Source of the DNA: Selenomonadaceae bacterium
GTDB taxonomy: Bacteria > Bacillota > Negativicutes > Selenomonadales > Selenomonadaceae
NCBI GenBank assembly: GCA_017476005.1
Contig: JAFVEM010000038.1
Coordinates: 1-64,000 of the forward strand
Reading direction: 5' to 3'
DNA length: 64,000 nucleotides
Positions within the stretch are counted from its first letter, which is position 1. Every line of letters begins with the position of its first letter. The notes under the pieces were generated by a model that was not told where the DNA came from, made no database searches, and saw only the letters and a list, made by a program, of their open reading frames with translations. Shown one piece after another: positions 42,888 through 51,565 of the stretch. The position numbers and the translations under genes were made by a program.

Positions 42888-44244
42888 AAACATTCCCGTA
42901 ACGGTTGGTCAAGTCTGCACCGTAAAAATCGAATCCATGGGGGAGAGCGGCGAAGGAGTGGGACGTTATCAAGGGTTTACCCTGTTTATTCCTCAGGCGC
43001 TACCCGGCGAAGATGTTACCGCTACCGTTACCGCCGTCAAAAAAAATTACGCTCTGGGGCGTTTGCAAGGGATAATAACCGCCGCCCCCGGACGCGTGGA
43101 GCCGCCTTGCCCTCACTACCCCCGTTGCGGCGGCTGTCAGTTGCAACATTTAAGCTACCCGGAGCAATTAAAGGTGAAGCGGCAGAAGGTCAAAGACGCT
43201 TTGCGTCATATAGGAGGGTTGCCGAATGTCCCGGTTTTGCCCGTTTTAGGCGGCGAACCTTGGCATTATCGGAACAAAATGCAATTTCCCGTGGGGAAAA
43301 CTCAGGGGAAGATAGTTCTCGGCTGTTTTGCCGCCGGCAGTCACCAAATTATTGACACTCCGGCTTGTCTTATCCAACAAGAATACAACAACGAGCTGGC
43401 CACCGTCATGCGTCGCCTGATAGCCGAGCTAAAAATTACCGTCTATAACGAGGACAAACACACGGGACTACTCCGGCACGTCATGGGGCGCGTGGGCAGT
43501 GACGGCGAACTCATGGCCGTCCTAGTCACCGCCACGGAAAAATTCCCCCAAGCCAAAATGCTGGTAAAAAAACTCCGGGAAGCCTTGCCACAGCTCGCCA
43601 GCGTCCAACAAAACATTCAGACCTACCATAACAACGTCATCTTGGGAAGGGAAACCAAACTTCTTTGGGGGAAGCCCACCATCAGCGACCGCCTTGGCGA
43701 TCTTAGGTTTAATATTTCCCCTCGCTCCTTCTTTCAGGTGAATACGGCGCAGGCCACGACGCTTTATGGGCAGGTCTTGGCTTATGCGAATCTCCACGGC
43801 CGGGAGGAAGTCATCGACGCTTATTGCGGCACCGGCACCATTACCCTGTTTTTGGCCGCAAAAGCCGGCAGGGTTTACGGCACCGAAATTGTGTCCACCG
43901 CCGTGCAGGATGCCAAGAAAAACGCTCGCGACAATCGCCTAAAAAACGTGGAGTTTTTGTTGGGAGATGCCAAGCATTTGTTGCCCACCCTGCAAAAAAA
44001 AGGACTCAGAGCGGACGTAATAGTCACCGACCCTCCCCGAGCCGGGTGCGACGCCGCTGTACTCACGGCTTTTGCCCAAATGCACCCCCGGCGTATAGTT
44101 TATGTGTCCTGCAATCCGGCAACTTTAGCCCGGGATTTAAAAATATTGCAAGGCTTAGGCTACCAAACCAAGGAAGTACAGCCGGTGGATATGTTTCCCC
44201 AAACTACCCATGTGGAATGTGTGGCGTTACTCACTCGCGATTAG
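42880..44244 (+). CDS. rlmD: TrmA/RlmD-family RNA m5U methyltransferase
   Basis: 454 residues. An N-terminal TRAM domain (VGQVCTVKIESMGESGEGVG) is followed by the Fe-S cysteine motif CPHYPRCGGCQLQH. SAM-binding blocks are VIDAYCGTGTITLFLA and VIVTDPPRAGCDAA. The catalytic Cys is in IVYVSCNPATLARDL. It methylates a uridine in 23S rRNA or tRNA; which one cannot be told. The ATG at 42880 has AAGGTGG upstream; the TTG at 42874 is in frame. It overlaps the convergent acyltransferase gene by 4 bp. Confidence 0.93.
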   Translation: MTKNIPVTVGQVCTVKIESMGESGEGVGRYQGFTLFIPQALPGEDVTATVTAVKKNYALGRLQGIITAAPGRVEPPCPHYPRCGGCQLQHLSYPEQLKVKRQKVKDALRHIGGLPNVPVLPVLGGEPWHYRNKMQFPVGKTQGKIVLGCFAAGSHQIIDTPACLIQQEYNNELATVMRRLIAELKITVYNEDKHTGLLRHVMGRVGSDGELMAVLVTATEKFPQAKMLVKKLREALPQLASVQQNIQTYHNNVILGRETKLLWGKPTISDRLGDLRFNISPRSFFQVNTAQATTLYGQVLAYANLHGREEVIDAYCGTGTITLFLAAKAGRVYGTEIVSTAVQDAKKNARDNRLKNVEFLLGDAKHLLPTLQKKGLRADVIVTDPPRAGCDAAVLTAFAQMHPRRIVYVSCNPATLARDLKILQGLGYQTKEVQPVDMFPQTTHVECVALLTRD

Positions 44245-45107
44245 AACTCTTCGCGAATGGATTTCCAGCGATCATGTAGCCAAAACCACTCTTCGGGATA
44301 GCGGCGCACATGTTCCTCGATACGGTCGTTTATCACTTGGGTGGCCTTGCGAATGTCCCCTTTTTTATCGGCGGTGTGAGGTACTTCGATACGCTCTCCC
44401 ACTATAAGTTTATGGGTGCCGTCGGGCAAACGGTGCATAAAGGCGCTGTAGAGAGGCACGTCCCGGAATCTTGCCATGGATGCCGCCCCCGGGGTAGTAT
44501 TGGTAGGTTCGCCAAAAAAATTCAGCACAATGCCGTCGTGTTTATTGGTGTCCTGATCCATGATCAAACCGATGGCCCAGCCTTTCCCCAAAAAATCAAA
44601 CATCTCTCGCACTCCGGTTTTGTAAGTGATGTGCATCCCGATTAAAGCGCGGTACTCGTTGATAAAACGATCCGAGTCGGCAGATTTTTGCTTCATGGCC
44701 ACCCCCACCAAGGGAATACCGTTTTGCGCCAAAGCCCCTCCCATAAGTTCCCAATTACCGCTGTGGGCGGCGGCGATAACAATCCCTCCCCCCAAGGAGA
44801 GGCCTTCTTTCAGATGTTCCAGCCCTTCTATCGTCACATATTCGGCCATGCGCTTTTTTATGACGGGAAAACGCAAAACTTCCATGAGCATGGGGCCAAA
44901 ACGTACCGTGCTGGCCTTGGCGATACGCCGCGCCTCCTTATCGTCCGTTTGTAAACAACGCTTAATGTTATCCATGGCCATTTTTTTCCTTTTGGGAGGA
45001 ATGAGCGGCCAAGCGATTTCCCCTAGGAATCTACCGATAACCTCGCATAACGCTGACGGCAACAGGCACGCGAGACGGCTTACCGCCATGGCGATATAGT
45101 AGGACAT
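44241..45107 (-). CDS. LpxL/HtrB-like lipid A acyltransferase
   Basis: 288 residues. An N-terminal membrane segment (MSYYIAMAVSRLACLLPSAL) is followed by the acyltransferase motif AAAHSGNWELMGG (HxxxxE). KQKSADSDRFINEYRAL, GLIMDQDTNK and EEWFWLHDRWK are typical of lipid A secondary acyltransferases. Adds an acyl chain to Kdo2-lipid IVA on the inner membrane, and with LpxD nearby it shows that lipopolysaccharide is made. The ATG at 45107 is preferred to the longer frame, which would start inside repeat copy 4. Confidence 0.92.
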   Translation of the reverse strand: MSYYIAMAVSRLACLLPSALCEVIGRFLGEIAWPLIPPKRKKMAMDNIKRCLQTDDKEARRIAKASTVRFGPMLMEVLRFPVIKKRMAEYVTIEGLEHLKEGLSLGGGIVIAAAHSGNWELMGGALAQNGIPLVGVAMKQKSADSDRFINEYRALIGMHITYKTGVREMFDFLGKGWAIGLIMDQDTNKHDGIVLNFFGEPTNTTPGAASMARFRDVPLYSAFMHRLPDGTHKLIVGERIEVPHTADKKGDIRKATQVINDRIEEHVRRYPEEWFWLHDRWKSIREEF

Positions 45108-45128
45108 CTCTGCATCACCACCTTCTTG

Positions 45129-45290
45129 TTGGGGCTTTGCCCCAAACCCCACCAAAGGGTTTCACCCTCTGGACTCCCAGCAGGGACTTTCGCCCCTGCA
45201 CCCCATTATAGAAAAATATAAATTAAATGCTAATTTATTGCCGGGTCAAGGGGCTGCTAGCCCCTTGTGGGGTATGGGGCGACGCCCCAT
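45129..45290. repeat. Modular palindromic intergenic repeat, copy 4
   Basis: Starts TTGGGGCTTTGCCCCAAACC and continues with CTCTGGACTCC, AGCAGGG...CCCTGCACCCC, AAGGGGCTGCTAGCCCCTT and ATGGGGCGACGCCCCAT modules. The longest complete copy, between lpxD and the lpxL-like gene. Confidence 0.85.
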
Positions 45291-45310
45291 TATTTATTAA
45301 AATACAGCAA

Positions 45311-45342
45311 AGGGCAGTCACTGTTTATATGGTGACTGCCCT
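45311..45342. terminator. Terminator downstream of lpxD
   Basis: A perfect 11-bp stem (45311-45321 with 45332-45342) starts just after the lpxD stop on the minus strand. Confidence 0.7.
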
Positions 45343-45351
45343 CCTTTTGTT

Positions 45352-46374
45352 TTAATCTTGTTTTTCGTACTTGGCCAGTTTCTTTTCTAAGGCGCTCAGT
45401 TTTTTTCGCATTTCCGGTAAAGCCAAAATATTGGCTTGCAAACGTAGCCACTCGGCGTGGGTCTGCAAGGGGAAACCGGCGCCGAAATATCCTTCGGGCA
45501 TATCCTTGGTAATACCGGAACGAGCGGCATAAACCGAATTGGCGCCGATGGTTATATGGCCCACGGTACCCACCTGCCCACCGAAAGTCACGTTATGCCC
45601 CACGGTGGTGGAGCCGGAGATGCCGGTTTGCGCCACAATTAAGCAGTTAGCGCCTATGCGGCAATTGTGGCCGATATGCACCAGATTGTCTATTTTCGTA
45701 CCCCGGCCGATGACCGTAGAACCCATGGCGGCGCGGTCAATTCCCACATGAGCGCCGATTTCCACATCGTCTTCCAAGATGACATTGCCGACTTGCGGCA
45801 CCTTGGTATGCACGCCGTCTTTCGTGGTGAAGCCAAAACCGTCGGCGCCGATGACCGCCGAGCTGTTCAGGATGCAATTTTTGCCCACCACGCAATGCTC
45901 TCGTACCGTAACGCTGGGATAAAGCACCGTGCCGTCGCCGATTTCGGCGTACTGTCCCACATAGACATGAGGATAAATCAGTACATTGTCGCCAATCGTC
46001 GCGTGATCATCCACCACGGCAAAGGGCATAACGGTAACATTTTTCCCCAAAGTTACATCTTGACCGATATGCGCCTTATCGCTCACTCCCGACGGAAACT
46101 GAAGCGCCGGGGTGAACAGCGTCATAAGTTTGGCGAAGGCGGCTCTGGGGTCGGCCACATGGATAGCCGGTTTGGGAAATTCCAGCACGCTCTCCGGGAG
46201 CATTACCGCCGTAGCTTCGGTGGCTCTGGCCTTTTCAATGTACGGCTCCACCGCGAAGGTCAGTTCTCCGTCAGCGGCTCCCTCGATGTTGTTCAGTCCG
46301 TAGATGAGGATTTCGCCGTCGCCTACCACCCGGCCGCCTACATAATCGGCCAGTTCTTGCAAAGTTTTTTTCAT
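45352..46374 (-). CDS. lpxD: UDP-3-O-acylglucosamine N-acyltransferase
   Basis: 340 residues. An N-terminal uridine-binding domain (residues 1-100) is followed by a left-handed beta-helix of hexapeptide repeats ([28 protein letters not shown]) and a C-terminal helix ([13 protein letters not shown]). The catalytic His lies in [15 protein letters not shown]. Third step of lipid A synthesis in the cytoplasm. It follows the OmpH-like genes in the same direction with a 15-bp gap. Confidence 0.96.
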   Translation of the reverse strand: MKKTLQELADYVGGRVVGDGEILIYGLNNIEGAADGELTFAVEPYIEKARATEATAVMLPESVLEFPKPAIHVADPRAAFAKLMTLFTPALQFPSGVSDKAHIGQDVTLGKNVTVMPFAVVDDHATIGDNVLIYPHVYVGQYAEIGDGTVLYPSVTVREHCVVGKNCILNSSAVIGADGFGFTTKDGVHTKVPQVGNVILEDDVEIGAHVGIDRAAMGSTVIGRGTKIDNLVHIGHNCRIGANCLIVAQTGISGSTTVGHNVTFGGQVGTVGHITIGANSVYAARSGITKDMPEGYFGAGFPLQTHAEWLRLQANILALPEMRKKLSALEKKLAKYEKQD

Positions 46375-46389
46375 AACCGGTCGCCCTCG

Positions 46390-46824
46390 TTATTGCAGTT
46401 TCTGGATAACATCTTCGGTAACATCAATGCCGCCTAAAATAACGGTTTCTTGTCCCTCGATATTATCCACCACCGCATCCAGTTTGCGTTCCGTAGCAAT
46501 TTCCGCCAGCGCGGTGTCCAAGGTCTGTTGCAGCCGCGTGGTATATTGCTGATTCAGCCCCATCAGTTTGCGCTGGGCATCTTGCCCCAGCTTTTGTATT
46601 TCTTCTTCGCTCTTGCCGGCTGTGTCTTGGAGAGCCGCCTCCGCCTCCTGTTCCGCCGCCAAGAGCTTTTCGTTGCCCTCGTCCATGATGGTTTTAAGTT
46701 GCGGCGCCTCCTTGACGACTCGTTCGCCGTCAAAATAGCCCACCTTCACTTGACCGCAACCGGCCATGGTAACAGCCATAAATGCAGCCAACGCCAAGGC
46801 AAGGACTCTCTTTGGTAACTTCAT
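46390..46824 (-). CDS. OmpH/Skp-like lipoprotein
   Basis: 144 residues. The signal peptide ends in a lipobox (VTMAGC), so it should be a lipoprotein, unlike soluble Skp. The body is a coiled coil (LLAAEQEAEAALQDTAGKSEEE) with the OmpH C-terminal strand pair KLDAVVDNIEGQETVILGGI, DVTEDVIQKL. Skp holds unfolded outer-membrane proteins on the way to BamA. The start overlaps the upstream gene's stop (TAATG). Confidence 0.88.
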   Translation of the reverse strand: MKLPKRVLALALAAFMAVTMAGCGQVKVGYFDGERVVKEAPQLKTIMDEGNEKLLAAEQEAEAALQDTAGKSEEEIQKLGQDAQRKLMGLNQQYTTRLQQTLDTALAEIATERKLDAVVDNIEGQETVILGGIDVTEDVIQKLQ

Positions 46825-47936
46825 TACTCCGCACTACCCTCTTTCTGCGTCAAGTCCCGTATCTCTTTTATCATGGAATCGGTAATATCTACCGTGTCCA
46901 AAGCTATAACAGGGGCAAAATGCTCCGGCCGCGCTCCCTGCCATTTGTCCCAAGGTATCAGACTCTCTAAATTCGTGGCCGGATCGGCCAGCACCATGGT
47001 ATAGTGATGCAAAATGGCCAGTTTCGCCGCTCTGCCCGCAATATCGTTCATTATACGGCCTTCTACTCCGGCGTACTCCATTTCCTTGGCGGCCAGTTCG
47101 TCCTGCTTCTGCCACCTAGTTTTCTCCCTTTCGCCGATGGCCTTGATTCTTTCCTCCAAAGCCGCCATGTCTCGCGTCTGCGCTTCCGTCTGTTTTTGCG
47201 CCGCTTCGGCTTTCAGCGCCGCCGTGGTAGATTCCATCTGGGCGTGTAGCTCGGCGCGCCGCCCAGCCACTGCTTGTTCGGCGTAATCGGCTATTTCTTG
47301 TTCCCTCGCCCGGTAGAGCGTCAGTTGATTGGCGTTGCGTTCCTGTTTCAGCGCGTCCAGCTGATTTTGGAGTTCCGCCACGGTTTCTGCCGTGAGGCGC
47401 ATATTGTCGGCATTTTGGATTTTTAGTTGCAAATTTAGGATGGCGTTTAAATACAAGGCGTTGATTTCGTCTCGCTTTTTTTCGTAGTCCTGTTGGGTAT
47501 CCTTACGATAATCGATAGCCGCCTTTTTTTTGAGCCGTTCGATCTCCGCCACTTGGCTTAAAATATTTTGGGCGTTTTTTTGCCACACCGAATCGGTAAA
47601 GGGTTTGTCCTCTACCTGAGGCGGCTCCGGCTCGATAGGTTGCAAAGCGTCCAAAATCTCCTGCCGCAGGATTTGCTGCTGTGCCTTCAGCTGAGCGAGT
47701 TTCTCATAATCGCCGTGGGCGGCCATGACTTTTTTCAAGTCGATAAGCCCCACCGTCGCCTCTACCTTCGGCGGCGGTGGCGGAGGAGCCGGTTTGGTCA
47801 GCTGGTGCCAAAAATACACTCCCGTGGAAATAAGGCACAAACAGCCGAAAACAGCCGCCGTCCCCAGTGAGTAGCGATGTCGGTGCCAAAAGCCGCCGGA
47901 AGATTCTTTTTCGTTTTCCTCTTCTGTTGCCGCCAA
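46824..47936 (-). CDS. Membrane-anchored coiled-coil OmpH-like protein
   Basis: 370 residues. A short cytoplasmic N-terminus and one membrane helix (LGTAAVFGCLCLISTGVYF) lead to a proline run (KPAPPPPPPK) and an OmpH-type start (VGLIDLKKVMAAHGDYEKLA). A long Ala/Gln/Glu-rich coiled coil runs to about residue 290, and an OmpH-like end (VIALDTVDITDSMIKEIRDL) closes it. Much longer than Skp (about 160 residues), it probably projects through the periplasm. TTG start at 47936 with GAGGTG upstream. Middle gene of three OmpH paralogues. Confidence 0.8.
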   Translation of the reverse strand: MAATEEENEKESSGGFWHRHRYSLGTAAVFGCLCLISTGVYFWHQLTKPAPPPPPPKVEATVGLIDLKKVMAAHGDYEKLAQLKAQQQILRQEILDALQPIEPEPPQVEDKPFTDSVWQKNAQNILSQVAEIERLKKKAAIDYRKDTQQDYEKKRDEINALYLNAILNLQLKIQNADNMRLTAETVAELQNQLDALKQERNANQLTLYRAREQEIADYAEQAVAGRRAELHAQMESTTAALKAEAAQKQTEAQTRDMAALEERIKAIGEREKTRWQKQDELAAKEMEYAGVEGRIMNDIAGRAAKLAILHHYTMVLADPATNLESLIPWDKWQGARPEHFAPVIALDTVDITDSMIKEIRDLTQKEGSAE

Positions 47937-47985
47937 AGGTTACTTCACCTCGCTGCGCTTGGTATATTGATAAGCACTTTTAGAC

Positions 47986-48018
47986 AAAACGTACCGAACG
48001 CCATGGCTCGGTACGTTT
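47986..48018. terminator. Terminator-like hairpin
   Basis: An 11-bp stem (aaacgtaccga / tcggtacgttt) between the coiled-coil gene and the downstream repeat. It would separate transcription of the 48146 gene from 47936. Confidence 0.65.
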
Positions 48019-48038
48019 CGCACTCACTATATCATTCT

Positions 48039-48065
48039 TATACTCGCGAACAATGAAATTTACCA
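48039..48065. repeat. 27-bp dispersed repeat, copy B
   Basis: Same sequence as 19051-19077 with one mismatch. The following 48066-48140 shows no recognisable element. Confidence 0.6.
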
Positions 48066-48145
48066 AAATGGAAATGCTCGTCCGCGGTATATACGGAGAC
48101 CCTAAGACCTTCCTTCGGAATGTCCAATGCTCTCCAGTATACTTA

Positions 48146-48613
48146 TCACTTGGACAGCTTCTTGACCACGTCTTGGGTTATATCCTGACCGCCATACACC
48201 ACGGTGTTCTTGTCCAAAACCACGGACAGGCCTTTAGCGTCCGCCACGTTCTTCACCGCATCCTGCACCGACTTCTGGATGGGTTCCAAGAGATCCTGTT
48301 GCTTCTGCTGGAGGCGCTGTTGGGTCTGCTGATAATACTCGCCCTTCTCTTGGTCGTTCATGTTGGCGGATTTCTCCTCGAACTCCTTCTGAGCGTCGGT
48401 GACGGCCTGATTCATTTGCTGGTTGGCCGTCTGCAGGTCGGGGTGCTGATTCATCACCTGACGGAAATCAACCACCCCCACATTAGAGGAGCCGGCCGCC
48501 GAAGCTATCCCAGCCCCGGACTGGGTGAGGGCTAAGGCCACCACGCCGCCGATAAACATTACGGCGATAAGTACGCTGATAATCTTGACGGATTTCTTTT
48601 CTAACTTAACCAT
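48146..48613 (-). CDS. OmpH/Skp-family periplasmic chaperone
   Basis: 155 residues. An N-terminal signal or anchor (KKSVKIISVLIAVMFIGGVV) leads to the OmpH body: VGVVDFRQVMNQHPDLQTAN, a Gln-rich coiled coil (YYQQTQQRLQQKQQDL) and GLSVVLDKNTVVYGGQDITQ. The classical Skp of this organism by length. Start is uncertain: AAGGAG lies 3 nt before the ATG at 48622 and 12 nt before that at 48613. It follows bamA. Confidence 0.88.
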   Translation of the reverse strand: MVKLEKKSVKIISVLIAVMFIGGVVALALTQSGAGIASAAGSSNVGVVDFRQVMNQHPDLQTANQQMNQAVTDAQKEFEEKSANMNDQEKGEYYQQTQQRLQQKQQDLLEPIQKSVQDAVKNVADAKGLSVVLDKNTVVYGGQDITQDVVKKLSK

Positions 48614-48743
48614 GCTAAACATCTTCTCCTTTTTGAAAAACATGGGAGCTTATATCCACTAACAAAAAACAGGTGCATTATAACAAACAAACTTGGCACA
48701 TTCAATAGTTGCCCTACGAAAAAGTCCAAACTCTATCTATATA

Positions 48744-48845
48744 AGGGGTGCAGGGGATAAGCAGACTCTAGGAGCTTTAGCTCCGTAGAGGTCGCTTATG
48801 CAATGCAAATTATTTCCCCTGCTGGGGTTTGGGGCAACGCCCCAA
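48744..48845. repeat. Modular palindromic intergenic repeat, copy 5
   Basis: GGGGTGCAGGGG...CCCCTGCTGGGG arms enclose an unrelated hairpin (gactctaggagctttagctcc). It ends with TTGGGGCAACGCCCCAA next to the bamA stop codon. Confidence 0.8.
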
Positions 48846-48848
48846 GAA

Positions 48849-50831
48849 TCAGAAACTGCCCCCGACGCTGAAGTGAACCCGGCCGCCTTGCTGGCCGCGA
48901 CCATAGTCTAGACGAAGCGGCCCTAAGGGAGTGTTGAGCGCGAGTCCCACGCCTATACTGCCATGGAAACCGTCGGGAGACCAGCCGTCGCTCCACGCGC
49001 TGCCCCAGTCGGTAAAGATAGCGCCTTGCACTTTGCTGGCCAAGGGGAAACGATACTCCACCGTCCCCAACACCATTTTCGTGCCGCGATACTGGTCATC
49101 ACGATAGCCGCGTAAAGAGTCTTGACCGCCTAATTTGAACAGGTTAAACTCGGAAATTTCACCGTGACCGGCGCCGACCATGCCCCGGACGGCTACCACT
49201 TGGGCGTGTCCCACGGGGAAAAACCTCGTGTCCTCGATGCTGACCTTCTGGAAGTCAAAATCGCCGCCAAGACCGGCTACTTCGCCGGTTAAGGCCACGC
49301 GACCGCCGGTGGTAGGGGTGTAAATATTATCTCGGGTGTCGGTAACGTGTTGCAGAGTGACGCTACGGGTAATACCAAAATTATTGTCGCGCCAATTTTT
49401 ATAAGCCGGCAGACTGCGATCCCCGGCCGAACCGCCGGATACATGGCGCACATACTGGTCATCCCGTTGCCGGAAAGTAACATAGTTCGTGGAATACTCG
49501 CTCATGGGACGGCTCAAGGTAATTTCGCCGCCCACATATCTACGCATATATTCCTCCACCAAATCCCCTTCGGTGTCGTAATCATAATAGCGATAAGTCC
49601 GATTAAAATAACGCAGGGTGGCGGCGGTTTCCTTTTTATCCAGCCACGGGCGACGGTAAGCGAAGACAATACCGTGGGAATCGGTTTCACTGCCGCTACG
49701 CTCATAGGTAAGGTTAATGGCATCCCCGGTACCGCGGAAGTTCGTGTCGCCGATACTTACCATACCCAAAATGCCGTCTTGACTGCTGTATCCGGCGCCG
49801 ATACCGAAAGAACCGGTGCGTTTTTCCTTCACGTCAATTTCCAGCACTATGGCGTTCGGCTCCACCCCCGGCGTAGGCTTTAAGTTTACGTCGTCAAAGA
49901 AGCCCAAGTTCTGCAACCGTTGGAGACTGCGCCGGGCATCTTTAGCGTTGAAAGGCTCGCCGATTTTGGTACGCATTTCGCGAGTGATAACCCGTTCTTT
50001 GGTCTTGGTATTCCCCTTGACCTTGTAGCCTTCCAAGGAGCCTTCGTTGATTTTTAGAGTCAACACGCCGTCCCGATCAAAATTCATATCGGTGATTTTG
50101 GCAAAAATGTAGCCATCTTTACGGTATTGTTCTTGGATAGCGCGCACATTGTCGTGCATCTGGACGTTGTTTAAAATCTCGTTCCGTCGCATGGTGACAA
50201 GGGGATAAAGGGTCTCGTCGGTCTCCACCTGATTGCCTTCGATTTTTACGTCCTTCAGAATGGGATTTTCCAGCATTCGGTAAGTGAGAACGATGCCCTC
50301 CGGCACTTCCTCAAATATGGGATACACATCGTAGAAATAACCGGTGTTTAAGATAGCTTGTCTATCCTCTTCAGCGGCGGTGGCGGTAAAGGTGTCCCCC
50401 ACGCTCATGGACATAGCCGTTTTTACGGTGAGTAAGGTAGCCTCGGACGCGCCGTCAAGTACGATATCCACCACGGTCTTATCCGTATATTTTTGCATAT
50501 ACTCCACAATGAGTTCATCGGTAGGCCGGTTCTTCACCCACTCCTGCACGTTATCCGCCGCCGCCTCGCCTTCGGCCGGAGTAGCCGGCGCATCGGCAGT
50601 CTGCGCCTGTTCCGTTGCCGGGGCAGCGTTTTCTGCGGTAGAGTCTGCGGCAGGGGTAGCGTCCGCCGTCTCGGTAGCATCTGTGATAGCGGTGGCGCTA
50701 GCCGCCGTTTCGGCAGAAGCCTCCGTCGCCTGAGTAGCGTCAGCCTCCGGCGCAGCTTCGGCGGAGGCACTGACTAAAGCCGTAGCTAACGCCATAGCAT
50801 AAGCCAGCGACTTATATTTTTTTCTGCTCAA
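48849..50831 (-). CDS. bamA: Outer-membrane protein assembly factor BamA
   Basis: 660 residues. A signal peptide (LAYAMALATALVSASAEA) is followed by a 65-residue Ala/Thr/Glu-only stretch (about 27-92), then two to three POTRA domains (residues about 105-325; NPILKDVKIEGNQVETDETLY). The 16-strand Omp85 barrel has the lid-loop motif SLRGYRDD and a C-terminal Phe. It is shorter than E. coli BamA, with fewer POTRA domains. Inserts beta-barrels into the outer membrane. TTG start at 50831 with GGAGGG upstream. Its promoter is at 50922-50893. Confidence 0.95.
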   Translation of the reverse strand: MSRKKYKSLAYAMALATALVSASAEAAPEADATQATEASAETAASATAITDATETADATPAADSTAENAAPATEQAQTADAPATPAEGEAAADNVQEWVKNRPTDELIVEYMQKYTDKTVVDIVLDGASEATLLTVKTAMSMSVGDTFTATAAEEDRQAILNTGYFYDVYPIFEEVPEGIVLTYRMLENPILKDVKIEGNQVETDETLYPLVTMRRNEILNNVQMHDNVRAIQEQYRKDGYIFAKITDMNFDRDGVLTLKINEGSLEGYKVKGNTKTKERVITREMRTKIGEPFNAKDARRSLQRLQNLGFFDDVNLKPTPGVEPNAIVLEIDVKEKRTGSFGIGAGYSSQDGILGMVSIGDTNFRGTGDAINLTYERSGSETDSHGIVFAYRRPWLDKKETAATLRYFNRTYRYYDYDTEGDLVEEYMRRYVGGEITLSRPMSEYSTNYVTFRQRDDQYVRHVSGGSAGDRSLPAYKNWRDNNFGITRSVTLQHVTDTRDNIYTPTTGGRVALTGEVAGLGGDFDFQKVSIEDTRFFPVGHAQVVAVRGMVGAGHGEISEFNLFKLGGQDSLRGYRDDQYRGTKMVLGTVEYRFPLASKVQGAIFTDWGSAWSDGWSPDGFHGSIGVGLALNTPLGPLRLDYGRGQQGGRVHFSVGGSF

Positions 50832-50892
50832 AAGTCATATCCCTCCTAAATATGAAAATGGGATTATTAGCTCCAAAAGTTCAACGGGTGAC

Positions 50893-50922
50893 ATTGTACC
50901 AAAACTACCATGCTATATGCAA
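50893..50922 (-). promoter_or_regulatory. Promoter of bamA
   Basis: On the minus strand TTGCAT (50922-50917) and TACAAT (50898-50893) with an 18-bp spacer, about 60 bp upstream of the start. Confidence 0.65.
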
Positions 50923-50959
50923 GTTTTTTCGTTGTTGTCGTGAAAGGTAGCAACCCAAA

Positions 50960-50990
50960 AGGCAACACGCCGTAAACTCGCGTGTTGCCT
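50960..50990 (-). terminator. Terminator of the MsrA-like gene
   Basis: A perfect 11-bp stem (50960-50970 with 50980-50990) begins 7 bp after the stop codon and is followed by TTTT on the minus strand. Confidence 0.75.
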
Positions 50991-50996
50991 CTGTTT

Positions 50997-51551
50997 TTAT
51001 TCCACCGCCAAATTTAAAAACGTTTCCGTCTCCGGATGCTTTTTTAGATAGTCCTGATGCTCTTCTTCGGCGGCTTGAAAATTTTTCAGCCGTTCGGCGG
51101 TGGCACAAAGTTTACGGGTACGCCGTTGGTCGCTGTTGGGGTCGTTGACGATAATCTCGGTGCAAGCGCCGCCGGTGGGCGGTTTGCCTCGCGTGGCGAT
51201 GAAGTTTAGGTAGAGTTCTATCTGGGGTTCGTCCTCTGCCGACGTGTAAAATACCCCGGCGCGATACATTTCGCCTCTGGCCTTTCCTTGTCCGTCGGGA
51301 ACATAGGGATTAACGGCGGCAAAAAGTATGTCTAGGAGAGTGGATATATCGGTTTTCTTGGGGTCAAAAGCAACCTCCACGCCCATGCGCGCCTTAACCT
51401 TACCGGTAGCCACGGCGGCGAAATCGGCCTCACCCTCGGCATTGATATAGCCGGTTCTGGTTTCCGTGACGCCCCGTTGGTTGGCGAAAACCGCTTGCAA
51501 CTCATGAAAATCGCCGCCGGCGAAGTAAATTTTTTTCGTATAAAGCGCCAA
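50997..51551 (-). CDS. MsrA-like protein lacking the catalytic cysteine
   Basis: 184 residues. The fold of peptide methionine sulfoxide reductase A is recognisable: GVTETRTGYINAEG, KARMGVEVAFDPKKTDISTL, RGEMYRAGVFY and the ending FQAAEEEHQDYLKKHPE. The active-site motif GCFWG is replaced by GGDFH (residues 12-16), so the normal reductase reaction should be impossible. Two other cysteines (GACTE, KLCAT) remain. It may be a binding protein or a reassigned enzyme. TTG start with GGGAGTG; it follows meaB by 14 bp in the same direction. Confidence 0.85.
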   Translation of the reverse strand: MALYTKKIYFAGGDFHELQAVFANQRGVTETRTGYINAEGEADFAAVATGKVKARMGVEVAFDPKKTDISTLLDILFAAVNPYVPDGQGKARGEMYRAGVFYTSAEDEPQIELYLNFIATRGKPPTGGACTEIIVNDPNSDQRRTRKLCATAERLKNFQAAEEEHQDYLKKHPETETFLNLAVE

Positions 51552-51565
51552 AAAGTCTCACTCCC

